DNA from: Ahaetulla prasina
Lineage: Eukaryota > Chordata > Lepidosauria > Squamata > Colubridae
DNA length: 64,000 bases
Reading direction: 5' to 3'
Assembly (NCBI RefSeq): GCF_028640845.1
Contig: NC_080540.1
Coordinates: 158,246,438 to 158,310,437 of the forward strand
In this document: positions 44,103 to 55,641 of the stretch, in pieces
Numbering within the stretch: position 1 is the stretch's first letter
How the letters are laid out: the number at the start of each line of letters is the position of its first letter
Notes under the pieces: generated by a model
The model's database searches: none
Seen by the model: only the letters and a program-made list of their open reading frames with translations
Told to the model about the DNA's origin: nothing
Translations under genes and position numbers: made by a program

Positions 44103-45840
44103 TTTTTTTTTTTTATTCAAAAAGTTTTACAAAATTTTTTTTCCCCCTTCTCCCCTCCCCCTCCCTCCTCCTTCACAACCCCCCTCCCCGACTTCCCGGA
44201 ACGGGCACAAGGTATAGTTAAAAATAAAACAAACATATGCTAAAAATTTTTCATCCCAACTTAATTATACCCCTACAATCATCAATTCCTAACTTCCCCA
44301 AAAAACAATCAAGAATAATACATCATAATCATTCAAAAACATTCTGATAACTCTTAATCTGATATCTACGTTGAATATAGTCAATCCATTTTTTCCATTC
44401 CTTTAAGTATCTTTCTTGCGTATTGTCTTTCAAAAAGGCTGATATCTTCGCCATCTCAGCCAAATTGGCAACCTTCAATATCCATTCTTCTATTGTAGGT
44501 ACTTCTTTTTTCTTCCAGTATTGTCCTATTAGTAATCTTGCTGCTGTTATTAGGTTTAAAATCAATTTAGTCTCAATTACTGTACAATCCGTAATAATTC
44601 CCAACAAGAAAAATTGCGGCAGGAACTTTATCTTCTTTTTCAAAACATTTTGTAAAATCCACCAAATTTTTATCCAAAAGGCCTTTATGTCCTTACAAGT
44701 CCACCAAATGTGAAAATATGTAGCATCATCACAATTACATCTCCAACATTTTGCTTGCATATCTGGATACATACACGATAATTTTTTAGGATCTAGATGC
44801 CATCTATAAAACATTTTATAAAAATTTTCCCTCAGATTCTGTGCCTGCGTGAATTTAACATTTCTAACCCAAATTTTTTCCCAAGTTTCCAATAATATTG
44901 GCTCCTGAAAATTTTGTGCCCACTTTATCATACAGTCCTTTACCAAGTCCCTTTCAGAATCTATTTCAAGTAACACATTATACAATCTCTTTATATGCTC
45001 CTGAGACTGATTTCTAATTTGCTTTACCAAATTTCCCTCGTTCTGCTCTATACCAATTTTCTGATCTTCCTTCCATCTAGCACGTAGTTGCTCATATTGA
45101 AACCAAGTATAATTTTTCCCTTCCTCTCTTAATACTTGCAGAGATTTTAACTGCAAATTACCTCTTTCAGTATACAAAAGATCTTTATATGTAATCATTT
45201 CCTGATTCTGTTCTATGTTTATATTTTCTATTGTATGTCTAGGACTTGCCCATATAGGAACCTTATAATTTAGTTTATAAGAGTATTTTTCCAAACACAT
45301 GAAGGGCATTTCTTAGCACATGATTTTTAAAGGCCTTATCCACCTTTTTGTCATAAATTAAATATGCATGCCATCCATATAGCAAATCATAACCTTCTAT
45401 ATTCAAAATTCTGTCCTCTGTTAAATTAAACCAATCACTTATTGCAGAGAGAGCAGCTGCTTCATAATATAATTTAAAATTAGGCATTTTTAAACCTCCC
45501 TTTCCGAGAATCTTGAATTATTTTCATTTTAACCTAGCTTTTTACCTTCCCATATAAATTTGTTAATTCCTTCTGCCATTCCTCAAGATTCTTATCTTTC
45601 TTAATTATTGGTATCATCTGAAAGAGGAATAAAAATCTAGGTAAAACATTCATTTTAATAGCAGCAATTCTCCCCAGCAAAGATAATTGCAATTTTTTCC
45701 AAACAATCAACTCCTTCTGAACTTTTTGCCATAAAACCTCATAGTTATTCTTATACAATTTCACATTTGACGATGTAATATAAACCCCTAAGTACTTAAC
45801 CTTCTTTACAATTTCAAATCCTGTTATTTCCTCTAGTCTT
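44103..45840 (-). pseudogene. L1 LINE, 5'-truncated, ORF2 C-terminus
   Basis: The minus-strand ORF 44329-45309 (326 residues) has the L1 ORF2 C-terminal features KMFYRWHLDPKKL, the cysteine/histidine motif CWRCNCDDATYFHIWWTC (CX2CX..HX4C type) and FWIKIWWIL. Upstream minus-strand pieces (45275-45487; 45534-45764, with SLLGRIAAIKMNVLPRFLFLFQ) continue the protein in other frames, so indels have broken it. The 3' end has a G-rich tract and poly-A (44103-44180 seen as T and C). Reverse transcriptase and endonuclease domains are missing. Confidence 0.88.
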
Positions 45841-45844
45841 TTAA

Positions 45845-46600
45845 TTAATTTATTTTTAAGTGAAAAATGAATGAAAAATTTAAAAAACCAAGGAAAACTC
45901 CGAGAGTTGTTCCTCTTGCTCTCATTGACTAACTTAGCATTGAAAGTGTTCTTTTATGAAAAAGGGAGAGAAAATTCTATTTGCTTAAATAATTATTAGT
46001 GTTGCCTGCATTCTTGCAATTCTTCTCCAATAGCGAACATTTCAATATTTCTCCGAAAATGGGCAGAGTTTGATGTTTTGAGGCCGCAGGTATGAAGGTG
46101 GATGTATCTGTACAGAGAAAAAAAAGTAGGGTGAAACTCTTGCAACAGACGCAGGAAGAAAAAGCAATTTGGCCATTTGCTTTGAATAAAAGAAATTTTA
46201 AAAGGTGACAGCCTTTCAAAAGGTTTAGGAGTGCTGATCAACTGTTTCAATGATTCAAATTCAAAGAACATTACCTTGAATGGAAGATCAAAATCACAAT
46301 TTATTCCTTGCATATCTTCATAGATAATAAGAATCTCTCAGGTGTGCCTGTTTTCACTTTAAAATCACTTTTGATTAAACAGTGTTACTATCTTTCTGCA
46401 TCTTGTTTTGGTAGCTAGCTATGCATTGTGTCAGTATAAAACCTGGTTAAGCAATCTAATTATTTGAGCGTGTACAACCCTTGTCTTATGCAAGTGTCCC
46501 GGTGGTTAGGTTCACCTACTGTGACTGTCTAATGCATTGGACTCAAATTCTAGTGATTTCTGATGATGGGAACTTCAGTCCAACACATTTTGGGAACGTC
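45845..46600. other. Intergenic DNA, no gene seen
   Basis: Unique-looking. Two overlapping minus-strand ORFs (45977-46313) are not recognisable. Confidence 0.4.
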
Positions 46601-46605
46601 TACCA

Positions 46606-46956
46606 CCATAGACTCCTGCGAGTCCCTTAGACTGCAAGGCAAACAAACAAGTCAGTCCTAGAGGAGATCAACCCTGACTTGCTCTTTAGAAGGCCAGATC
46701 CTGAAGATGAAATTGAAATACTTTGGCCACCTAATGAGAAGGAAGGACTCACTGGAGAAGAGCCTAATGCTGGGAAAGATTGAGGGCAAAAGAAGAAGGG
46801 GACGACAGAGAATGAGGTGGCTGAATGGAGTCACTGAAGCAGTGGGCATGAGCTTAAATGGACTCCAGAGGATGGTAAAGGACAGGAAGGCCTGGAGGAA
46901 CATTGTCCATGGGGTCACAATGGGTAGGACATGACTTCGCAACTAACAACAACAAT
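46606..46956 (+). mobile_element. BovB (RTE) LINE 3' end
   Basis: Plus-strand reading 46707-46934 gives LKYFGHLMRRKDSLEKSLML, RRRGRQRMRWLNGVTEA and KDRKAWRNIVHGV, the BovB ORF2 C-terminus, ending with the short tail aactaacaacaacaa. Same segment as 9423-9829 in the opposite orientation. Confidence 0.9.
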
Positions 46957-46959
46957 CAC

Positions 46960-47610
46960 CATGGAAGAAGAGGGCTATATGGAATAGAACAAGAGTCTGG
47001 TTAAGAGGGAAGCTGTACATTTTGTGAGGTTAAAACAATTGGAAAGCAGAAGCAAGAATTAATCAGGAGGATAATAAAGTTGGTTTGGGGCAGCTAGGGA
47101 TTTTACACTGAAGCACTCAGAATGACTCAGACTGAGTCAGACTAATGGATCCGCAGTGCCGTGTGGGCTGTGCCGTTTAAGAATAGTGAATTCAGCTTCC
47201 CATGAATGGTTTTTATTTATTTATTTTCAAAATTTCCATTTCAAAGAACACGAGAGTTTCCTGTCTTTACTGAATTACATATATAGCACTTCTTCCTGTG
47301 CCATACCCATCATCGGACGTTGACGATCATGTTGGCAATCCTACTTTTATTAAATTAGGTTTTGCCGCCATTATCATGATTTTCCTGGGAAATATATAGT
47401 GTAATAGTCTTCCCTTTGCTTTCTACACCGCTGTGCACACGCTGTTCAAGTGGCTGTCACCACACCGTGTGCTGTCCTTCTGAAGCCGTTCCCACCATCT
47501 TCAATTGATACTGATGAGCCAGCTGCCACAGCAGTTATCAAGTCTGAAAAAGATACCCTATTAAAAGTTTGAAAAAATACAGTATTGAAAGTTCTATATA
47601 AGCTATACTG
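46960..47610. other. Intergenic DNA, no gene seen
   Basis: Unique-looking sequence, no gene recognised. Confidence 0.45.
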
Positions 47611-47614
47611 CACT

Positions 47615-47905
47615 TTAAAAAGCTAGATTTTTGGCTAGATTAAGGAAAGGACATTGCGACCAAGTGTTCTTTGTTTGTAGCCTTATAGAGGGTGAAGAGT
47701 TACTAAATGTGTCTCTATTTGTAATGAAAGTTGGAAGTAACTTCTTTATCTATTTTTCTTTTTCTATAATGTATTCTTCCTTTTTCTTTTTCTCCTTTCC
47801 TGTACTTTTTATAGTTTTTTTCCTATTCCTTTTCTAAAGTTTAGTTTGTATTCTTTTTTACTAATGTAATCAAAATTCTTAATAAATTTATATTAAAAAG
47901 TTTTT
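47615..47905 (+). mobile_element. L1-type 3' UTR
   Basis: ggttgaagtaacttc-like purine segment, then tttctttttctataatgtat and agtttagtttgtattctttt, ending in aataaatttatattaaaaag. Confidence 0.5.
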
Positions 47906-48267
47906 GATAATCTTAAGTTTCACATAAAATCTTCACAATCTAGTGAGATGCTTTCTAATGTCCAGCAAGGTCACTTGGGAAAACAATGGAAGCTAGTGAT
48001 AGTTCAGTGAAATAATGTAAAATTTTGAAATTCTTGGGCAAATTCTCAGACAATTGCCAAATATCATGAGATTATTTTTACAAACTCATGAGATAACCTT
48101 TGGATTTGAAATGTCATGCCTTTATTTATTGATGTGCAACATTTGGGGGATCTAGTTAATAGATATCACATTGTTCACTAATAAGATATGTCACTTTATT
48201 TCTATGGGTATAGTTGGAGTCTTTGTTAACATGGTCCCTTCTAGTCTTCAAATCAGAATAAATTGTA

Positions 48268-49005
48268 TTAGAATAGAATAGAATACCAGAGTTGGAAGGG
48301 ACCTTGGAGGTCTTGTAGTCCAACCCCCTGCTTAGCAGGAAACCCTAACCACTTCAGACAAATGGTTATCCAATATCTTCTAAAAAACTTCCAGTGTTGG
48401 AGCATTCACAATTTCTGGAGGCAAGTTGTTCCACTGATTAATTGTTCTGTCAGGAAATTTCTCCTTCGTTCTAAGTTGCTTCTCTCCTTGATTAGTTTCC
48501 ACCCATTGCTTCTTGACCTACCCTCAGCTGCTTTGGAGAATAGTTTGACTCCCTCTTCTTTGTGGCAGCCCCTGAGATATTGGAACACTGCTATCATGTC
48601 TCCCCTAGTCCTTCTTTTCATTAAACTAGGCATACCGAGTTCCTGCAACCGTTCTTCATATGTTTTAGCCTCCAGTCCCCTAATCATCTTTGTTGCTCTT
48701 CTCTGCACTCTTTCTAGAGTCTCCACATCGTTTTTACATTGTGGTGACCAAAACGTAATGCAATATTCCAAGTGTGGCCTTACCAAGGCATTATAAAGTG
48801 GTATTAACACTTCACGTGATCTTGATTCTATCCCTCTGTTTATGCATCCTAGAACTGTGTTGGCTTTTTTGGCAGCTGCTGCACACTGCTGGCTCATATT
48901 TAAATGGTTGTCCACTAAGACTCCAAGATCCCTCTCACAGTTACTACTATTGAGCAAGGTACCACATATACTGTACCTGTTCATTTTGGTTTTTTTGGTC
49001 TAAGT
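48268..49005 (-). mobile_element. CR1 LINE 3' half (split by L2-like LINE)
   Basis: Minus-strand ORF 48406-48984 reads [59 protein letters not shown] and [20 protein letters not shown], the CR1 ORF2 C-terminus. The 3' UTR (ccagagttggaagggacctt, gtccaaccccctgcttagca) ends near a short gaata repeat at 48268. It continues at 53667-53900 beyond the inserted LINE. Confidence 0.92.
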
Positions 49006-49009
49006 TTCT

Positions 49010-50400
49010 CAGTTTCTACTCAGTTTCTGCGCATGCGCCAAGATGGCGCGTTGAGGATTTTCGGCGGTGCGGTTGGTGGCTTTCCGGGGGTCTGGGACCG
49101 AGAGGGGCTGTTTTTGGGCCCTCTCGGTCCCGGACCCTGCCGGGTGAACATCTGAAGCGGCGTTTGGGCTGGGGCTGACCGGGACCGGAGCCTCGGAACA
49201 GCTGATAGGCTCGGCGGTCTCGGCGGCTTCGGCTCCGGCTTCCTCGGCTTCCTCGGCCTGTTTGGGCGGCGTCTCCACGGCCGGCTTGGGGGCGGTGGCC
49301 GCTCGGTGGGGGCTCAGCTGCTTGGCGGCTCCTCAGCGGCTCCTCGGAGCCTCGGAACAGCTGGTGGGCTCGGAGGCTTGGCGGCTTCAGCGGCGTCCTC
49401 GATGCCTCCACGGCCGGCCTGGGCCTGCAGTCGTTTGGCGGTGGGCTCGGCGGCCCTGTGGTGGCTCGGAGGCGGCGGGGGCTCTGTGGTTCCCTTTATG
49501 GCTCCCTCGGCGGCTCCCTCTGTGTCTCCCTTGGCCTGCTTGGGATGGCGGCCGCGGCCGGGGCGGTGGCTGTATGACTTTCGGGTCTGGCGGCGGCGGC
49601 CTTCCCCAGGGGCTAAGACTTTTTCATCGATGCGGAGGGGCCTGGCGGACTTCCTCCCTCGGCTCTTGGCGTTTCTCTGTTTCCTCTGTCCTCTGGTGGG
49701 CCATGGCTGGGGTGATGGCAGCGGTGGTTGCGCCTGGCCCTCGGGCTCCGCCCGGCGGTGGCAGCGGCGGGCGGCCTCCCTACTCCCAGGGGCGAGGACT
49801 TTCTATCAACGTTTGAGAACTTTTGAGAACTTTTCTCCATCATTTGCCAGAGGCGAGGAGACAGGAGAAGATCGGTCGCTGAGTGGTAGCGCAGGGGGTC
49901 AGATGTGTCATCTGGAGGGTTCGGCCCGCTGAGGGAGGAGTTGGAGGCGAGGCTGACCTTCTTTTAGACCCCCCTTTTTCTGACATCAAGGCCTAGATTG
50001 ATTGTAACACCAAGGCCGTACGGACTGACTTGGAGGAGAATGGCTTGTCATCTGGACCTGGGAAAGTGGGGCCGTTTGGGTTTGGGGTAGAATAACGCCC
50101 CACGGAATCCTGGAAGTCCATGGTCCATCTCGCCAGCCAGGGAGTCTAGTCTTGCTGCAATGACATTTTGCCATCTTGACCGGCTTGGATGGACTGCTGA
50201 CTGTACTGTATTTTTATTGATCGAAGATTTTCAACTGCGGACCTTCTTGCCCTCGAGATTCCCTCTCTCGCAGGTCTGGCCCTCCACACTATCGAGGCAC
50301 ATCTCGAGGACGGGTTTTGGAACCCGAGAGTTGGCATCTGAAATCTAGGAGGCTTAGGGATTTTTAATGAACTGTTTTAATCGTTTTTTACCAGGGAGTT
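49010..50400 (+). other. GC-rich 5' region of the L2-like LINE
   Basis: Dense in gcggcttcggc/ctcggcggc repeats, with many CpGs. Two long overlapping ORFs (49262-49816; 49306-49932) have biased Gly/Ala/Pro/Arg composition and no recognisable ORF1 motif, so they are more likely composition artefacts or a degraded ORF1. It probably holds the element's internal promoter (inference). Confidence 0.5.
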
Positions 50401-50689
50401 TTAAGGGGAATTTTAAGGGGGGGAGGGAAACTGACGGGTTTGGTTCTGGGGGGTGGATGGGCCCGTCAGGGAAGGGCTAGGTCCACCATGTGTTCGCGGT
50501 AACTTAATAGGTCCTGGGGTTATGGCGAGGGGTGTCGTTCCAGTTTGTCAGGGTCGAGCTATTACTACGGTAAGTGGGAGAGGCAGATATGACGGAAGGG
50601 GGCCACATCAGGTTTGGGGGCTCGCCTCGCTGTTTCTGATTGCGTGCTCCGGCCCCAGAAATTTCCCGTGACCAGTGGCCAGGATAATC

Positions 50690-51330
50690 GGGACCTGGGC
50701 CTCCGGCTGATGTTATGTAATGCCAGGTCCATGATTAATAAAGCCCCTGATTTCAGATCTTATTCAGGAAGGGACCGCGGACGTTATGGGCGTTACGGAG
50801 ACCTGGTTGGGCACGAAGGGGGTTCCCCTAGTGGAGATGTGCCCACCAGGCTTCCGAGCATTCCATCAGCCGAGGCCCAGGGTAGGGGTGGAGGGTGGCG
50901 GTTATCATCAAGGAGAGTCTGGGCGAGGGAGACCACTGTGCCTCAGATAGCTGGGTGTGAATCCTCTTCGTGAAGTGGGGTCGTAGAACTCAGGTGGGCT
51001 TGTTGATCACGTACCTGGCTCCTTGCTGCGTGACTACAGCCCTGCCTGAGCTGTTGGAGTTGCTGGCCGGGTTGGCAGTTGAGACCCCCAGACTGCTGGT
51101 CATGGGGGATTTCAATTTGCCATCAGCCGAGCATCCTCGACAGCCCAGGAGTTCATGGCTTCCATGACGGCCATGGACCTGATTCAGTTAATTGACGGCC
51201 CTACCCACGTCGGGGGAGGTACCCTAGACCTGATTTTTATCTCTGGCCAGTGGTTTAATGATCTGGTTTTAAATGATTTAGTTGTGGAACCTTTGTCATG
51301 GTCAGATCATTTCTCCTTCGTCTAGACTTT
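50690..51330 (+). pseudogene. L2-like LINE endonuclease domain, broken
   Basis: In shifting plus-strand frames: LRLMLCNARSMINKAPDF at about 50699-50752 (the N-terminal APE-type endonuclease motif with catalytic Asn), TETWLG near 50795, RLLVMGDFNLPSAEH at about 51094-51135 (the GDFN motif) and PLSWSDHF at 51291-51314 (the SDH motif). This is the apurinic-like endonuclease that nicks target DNA. Several single-base indels separate the motifs. Confidence 0.8.
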
Positions 51331-51897
51331 CTGACCGCTACCCACCATCGCGGGAGGCGGAACCAATGCGTTGGTTCCGTCCCAGGCGCCTGATGGACCC
51401 GGAGAGGTTCCTGGCGGAGCTTGGGCGTTTCGAACACCTGTCCCACGACTCAACTGAAGAGCTAGTTGCGGCCTGGGAACGGGCGCGGCTGGAGCTTTGG
51501 CCCGTGTCGTGCCTTTGCGGCCTCTGACCCGGCGTCGGTCTCAACCAGCCCCTTGGTTCTCCGAGGAGCTGAGGGAGATGAAGCGCCGGAGAAGACGCCT
51601 AGAGAGTGCCTGGAGATCCAGCCGCTCTGAGGCTGACGGACACTAGTTAGGTCCTATAGTAGGACCTACCTAGTGGCAATGAGGGTTCGGCGTTCTCGTT
51701 CCTCCCTCATTGCGTCGGCAGATAACCGCCCGGCCGCCCTGTTTGGGTGACCGCTCGCTCCTCCAACAGGAGGCGGGAGGACCCTACAGGCGTGCCGAGG
51801 AGTTTAACGGTTATCTATATGACAAAATCGTTCAGCTTGGACGGATTGGATCAAAATTGGGTAGATCCAGGCGAGGTTCGAGGCCCGTCTTGTTGAG

Positions 51898-52900
51898 GTG
51901 GTTTGGGATGACTTTGATCCTGTGACTCCCGAGGACATGGACAGGTTGCTGGGCAGGCTGAACGCCACCACATGTTTACTGGATCCGTGCCCCTCCTGGT
52001 TAGTACTGGCTACTCAGGAGGTGACACGAGGCTGGCTCCAGGGGATTACAAATGCTTCTCTGCGGGAGGGGGTCTTTCCCGCAGCCTTGAAAGAGGCTGT
52101 GGTGAGACCCCTCCTCAAGAAGCCTTCCCTGGACCCAGCTGTTTTAGGGAACTACCGGCCAGTCTCCAATCTTCGCTTTACGGCGAAGGTTGTAGAGAGT
52201 GTGGTGGCATGTCAGCTACCCCAGTACCTGGATGAAGCTGTCTATCTAGACCCGTTCCAGTCCGGCTTCCGGCCCGGATACAGTACGGAGACAGCTTTGG
52301 TCGCGCTGGTGGATGATCTCTGGAGGGCCAGGGATAGGGGTTACTCCTCTGCCCTGGTCCTATTAGACCTCTCAGCGGCTTTTGATACCATCGACCATGG
52401 TATCCTGCTGCGCCGGTTGGAGGGGTTGGGAGTGGGAGGCACCATTTATCGGTGGTTCTCCTCCTACCTCTCTGATCGGACGCAGGCAGTGTTGACAGGG
52501 GCAGAGATCGACTCAAGGTGCCTCATGTGTGGGGTGCCGCGGGGTCGATTCTCTCACCCTCCTGTTCACCATCTATATGAAGCCGCTGGGTGAGATCATC
52601 AGTGGCTTTGGGGTGAGATACCAACTGTACGCTGATGACACCCAGCTGTACTTTTCCACCCGGCCACCCCAGTGAAGCTGTCGAAGTGTTGTCCCGGTGT
52701 CTGAAAGCCGTACGGGTCTGGATGGGGAGGAACAGGCTCAAACTTAATCCCTCCAAGACGGAGTGGCTGTGGATGCCGGCACCTCGGTACAGTCAGCTGC
52801 AGATGCGGCTGTCTGTCGGGGTGAATCATTGGCCCCGATGGAGAAGGTGCACTTGGGCGTGCTCCTGGATGGCGGTTGTCCTTTGAAGACCATTTGGCGA
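51898..52900 (+). pseudogene. L2-like LINE reverse transcriptase domain, broken
   Basis: The ORF 51898-52593 (231 residues) contains AVVRPLLKKPSLDP, GNYRPVSNL, DPFQSGFRPGYSTETALV, LVLLDLSAAFDTIDHGILL and WFSSYLSDRTQ, i.e. reverse transcriptase motifs up to the palm. It ends in a frameshift at CGVPRG, and the catalytic YADD lies in another frame at 52627-52650 ([13 protein letters not shown]). The product would copy LINE RNA at the nick. Downstream, LNPSKTEWLW and, near 52999-53030, SRLDYCNALYMG continue the protein. Confidence 0.88.
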
Positions 52901-53636
52901 CCGTCTCCAGGAGAGCATTTTATCAGGTTCGCCTGATCCGCCAGTTGCGCCCTTCCTGGACCGGGATGCCTTATGCACAGTCACTCATGCCCTTGTTACC
53001 TCTCGCCTGGACTACTGCAATGCTCTCTACATGGGCTCCTTGAAGAGCACCGGAGACTTCAGCTAGTTCAGAAGCGGCTGGCGGGTTATTGAGGAGCGTC
53101 TCGGGCTCCCACATAACACCTATCCTGCGCAGACTGCACTGGCTACCTGTTGTTTCCGGGTGCGCTTCAAGGTATTGGTTACCACCTTTAAAGCGCTCCA
53201 TGGCTTAGGACCGGGCTATCTACGGGACCGCCTACTGCCGGCTTCTATCTCCCATCGTCCGTGCGCTCCCACAGAGGGACTCCTCAGGGTGCCGTCAGCC
53301 AAACAGTGTCGACTGGCGGCCCCAGGGGAGGCCTTCTCTGTGGGAGCTCCCTGTGGAACGAACTTCCCTCGGACTTCGACAATTACCTGACCTTAGGACC
53401 TTTCGCCGCGAACTTAAAACTTATTTATTTCATATGGCTGGACTAGCCTGATTTTTATTTTTATTGGATGGGGTTTTTAAAAGTATGTTATTTTACAGGG
53501 GAGTATGTTTTTTAACGTTTTGGGCATTTAAATTAGTTTTTTAAGGGTTGTTTTTAAATTATTGTGTGTATTTATATTTTATCTGCCTGTTCACCGCCCT
53601 GAGTCCTTCGGGAGAAGGGCGGTATACAAATTAAAA

Positions 53637-53637
<1 letters not shown>

Positions 53638-53668
<31 letters not shown>
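53638..53668. repeat. (ATT)n tail of the L2-like LINE
   Basis: About ten ATT units directly after the LINE 3' end, ending at the target duplication. Confidence 0.9.
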
Positions 53669-53669
<1 letters not shown>

Positions 53670-53900
53670 GTGTAGAACCTTACTTTTTTCATCATTGAAT
53701 TTCATTTTGTTAGATAGTGCCCAAAGTTCCAAGTTTGTCAAGATCCTTCTGTATCTTAAGCCTACCTTCTGAAGTGTTGGCTATTCCTGCCAGTTTGATG
53801 TCATCTGCAAATTTGATGAGTTCCCCATCTATCCAATCATCCAAGATATTGATAAAGATGTTGAAGAATTCTGGAGTTAAGCGTATTGGGTACTGGCATT
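53667..53900 (-). mobile_element. CR1 LINE, upstream half
   Basis: Minus-strand ORF 53710-54048 includes LIKFADDIKLAGIANTSEGR and IQKDLDKL, the CR1 reverse transcriptase FADD catalytic region. It continues exactly into 48268-49005 if the inserted LINE is removed. Confidence 0.9.
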
Positions 53901-54059
53901 GTGCCACTTGCTGAATCCTTTCTACTTTGTTAACTAAGACAATGATTGGGGCTGTCCTGAAAGTTTTAATGTAGTGTAAGTTGCACAGTGGATGGATTCT
54001 TCTGGCATTGTTTCTCTTCTCAAAGACACTTGCTGATGGGAAATACAATTACCTGCAGC

Positions 54060-54880
54060 TCCCCTTAATATGCTTTTGGCAAGTGAAGGTTTCTGTTTAT
54101 GTCTAGTTGCCTGTAATGGTTCATACTTGCATAGATAAAGATTCAGACTGATTGGTAAACAACCAGCTGGAACCTCCTTTTTATTAGCAAAAAGCATGCC
54201 AGTTTTCTAGTTCAATGGAAGGCAATTAAAAAGAAAATAAAGAAATTTCTATTTTGGTGTTGTTTCAAGATACATTGTTTTTTTTTGGTGGAATTCTTGC
54301 AATCCTATGCTCAGTTTTTTCTTCAGTAAGCTAATGGGAAATAAATGCTAAATAGACGCCGTGAAAATTGTGCTTGGAAAAAAAAAATCACATTTTGATT
54401 TTGACAAATACCAAACAGCTTGACACTACCTTTCAAGCTGCCTGAGTGAAAAGTCAGAGATGCAGAAGGACTCTGCATCTGTGACCTGTTCCTTGGGTTA
54501 TTCTAGAAATAGGTCTGGCAGTGTTTTGAAAGAGCATTAAATCTTCATCCCATAATTGCCTCACCAAGAAACCATAGAGGCAAAGGAAAGATGTAGGAGA
54601 AAGTTGGAGAAAAGTCTAATCAGAATTCCAGTTCTGTATTTCACAAGAGTGCTAAAACTCATCCTAAAGAAAGCAGGACTCTTGTTTTTTAAAAATACCA
54701 TTAAACCTGTAGGCATACTGTACGTATAGGTGTAGATGTAGATTTATGAAGCCTGCATAAAATATGAGAAGTGCTTTGGAGGCTACCCATCCGCCATTAC
54801 TTTGGCAAATGTTTCTGGGGCAGACAGATATTTGGTCTCTCTTGCAGCCCAAGCTAAAATGCACATGAAAGGAAGTGAAA
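54060..54880. other. Intergenic DNA, no gene seen
   Basis: AT-rich, unique-looking. Confidence 0.45.
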
Positions 54881-54884
54881 GGAA

Positions 54885-55055
54885 GTGCCTATTGACAGAA
54901 GAGCACAGTGTGTGCCCACAACCCTGTGGGTTGGGCTGGGAGAGAAACTGGCCCAAAATCACCCAGCTGGTTTTCATGGCTAAGGTGGGACTTGAACTCA
55001 TGGTCTCTGGCTTTCTAACCTGGGGCTTTAACTACTAGACCTAATTGGTTTTAAA
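54885..55055 (-). mobile_element. tRNA-derived SINE (diverged)
   Basis: Reverse complement contains tagtagttaaagccccaggt (A-box region) and gagttcaagtcccacctta (B box), then cagctgggtgattttgggcc. The A/B boxes are the signature of a tRNA-derived promoter. Boundaries are uncertain. Confidence 0.6.
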
Positions 55056-55059
55056 ACAT

Positions 55060-55389
55060 AAACAGCCAAACAATTTTCTCTCTGCTGTATGGATGAGACA
55101 AAGACAACGTAAAAATGGTTAGCAAGGCTTTGTTCAGTTCGAGGGACACGAGAATACCCTGCATGTGTTGTGACAATTGAAAACCTTCCTTTTTAACTAA
55201 ACCTTTGTTGCCACCTCATTCATGTTTATTGCTTTTTTCCTGCTCTTTACCTTTTTAGTAATGTTATGAGAGAATATTAATTTTATTTTTTTCCTTCTGT
55301 TTATTGTAAGTATTTTAGCTACTATATTTTAAGAGCAGAAACTCCAATGTGCATTTTGTATATATTAATAAAATCTTTTAAGGTCTTAC
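55060..55389. other. Intergenic DNA, no gene seen
   Basis: Ordinary AT-rich sequence up to the Gypsy insertion site. Confidence 0.45.
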
Positions 55390-55577
55390 TGTTAAGTTCG
55401 GGCAATGAAGAAGCAGGAGACGATACAAGTGACAACAGCTCTTTGGTTTATTGTGATCCCAGCAAAAGCCAACAGGCAAAACCCCCTCTTTAAATAGTAT
55501 TTTGGCTGAGGCATCAGCCAATCAGCAACGTGCATTTTCCCGCCCAAATTTCCCTCCTAAAATTCAAATACATTACA
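55390..55577 (-). repeat. Gypsy 3' LTR
   Basis: 188 bp. In element orientation it follows the polypurine tract. Contains tttaaatag (TATA-like on the plus strand) and the conserved gccaatcagcaacgtgcatt. Confidence 0.93.
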
Positions 55578-55593
55578 CTCCTCCCCTCCCAGA
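55578..55593 (-). promoter_or_regulatory. Polypurine tract
   Basis: ctcctcccctccc on the plus strand, i.e. GGGAGGGGAGGAG directly next to the 3' LTR in element orientation, the usual primer site for plus-strand DNA synthesis. Confidence 0.85.
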
Positions 55594-55641
55594 ACACTTT
55601 TTACCATATTTACATAGTTTTTGCATAACATTTGCATGTTA

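Larger units (their letters stand above)
49006..53666 (+). mobile_element. Nearly full-length L2-like LINE, 4.66 kb
   Basis: Bounded by a 5-bp duplication taagt (49001-49005, 53667-53671) inside CR1. A GC-rich 5' region (49010-50400) is followed by an endonuclease region, a reverse transcriptase region and a 3' UTR ending in the stem-loop ccgccctgagtccttcggga..gggcgg (53594-53622) and an ATT tail. It is non-functional owing to several frameshifts. The DLSAAFDTIDH and SRLDYCNALY motifs favour the L2 clade within the CR1 group. Confidence 0.82.

Noticed and set aside
49262..49932. Two 184- and 208-residue Gly/Ala/Arg-rich ORFs
   Set aside because: GC-rich 5' region of the L2-like LINE. Frames overlap and lack ORF1 motifs.
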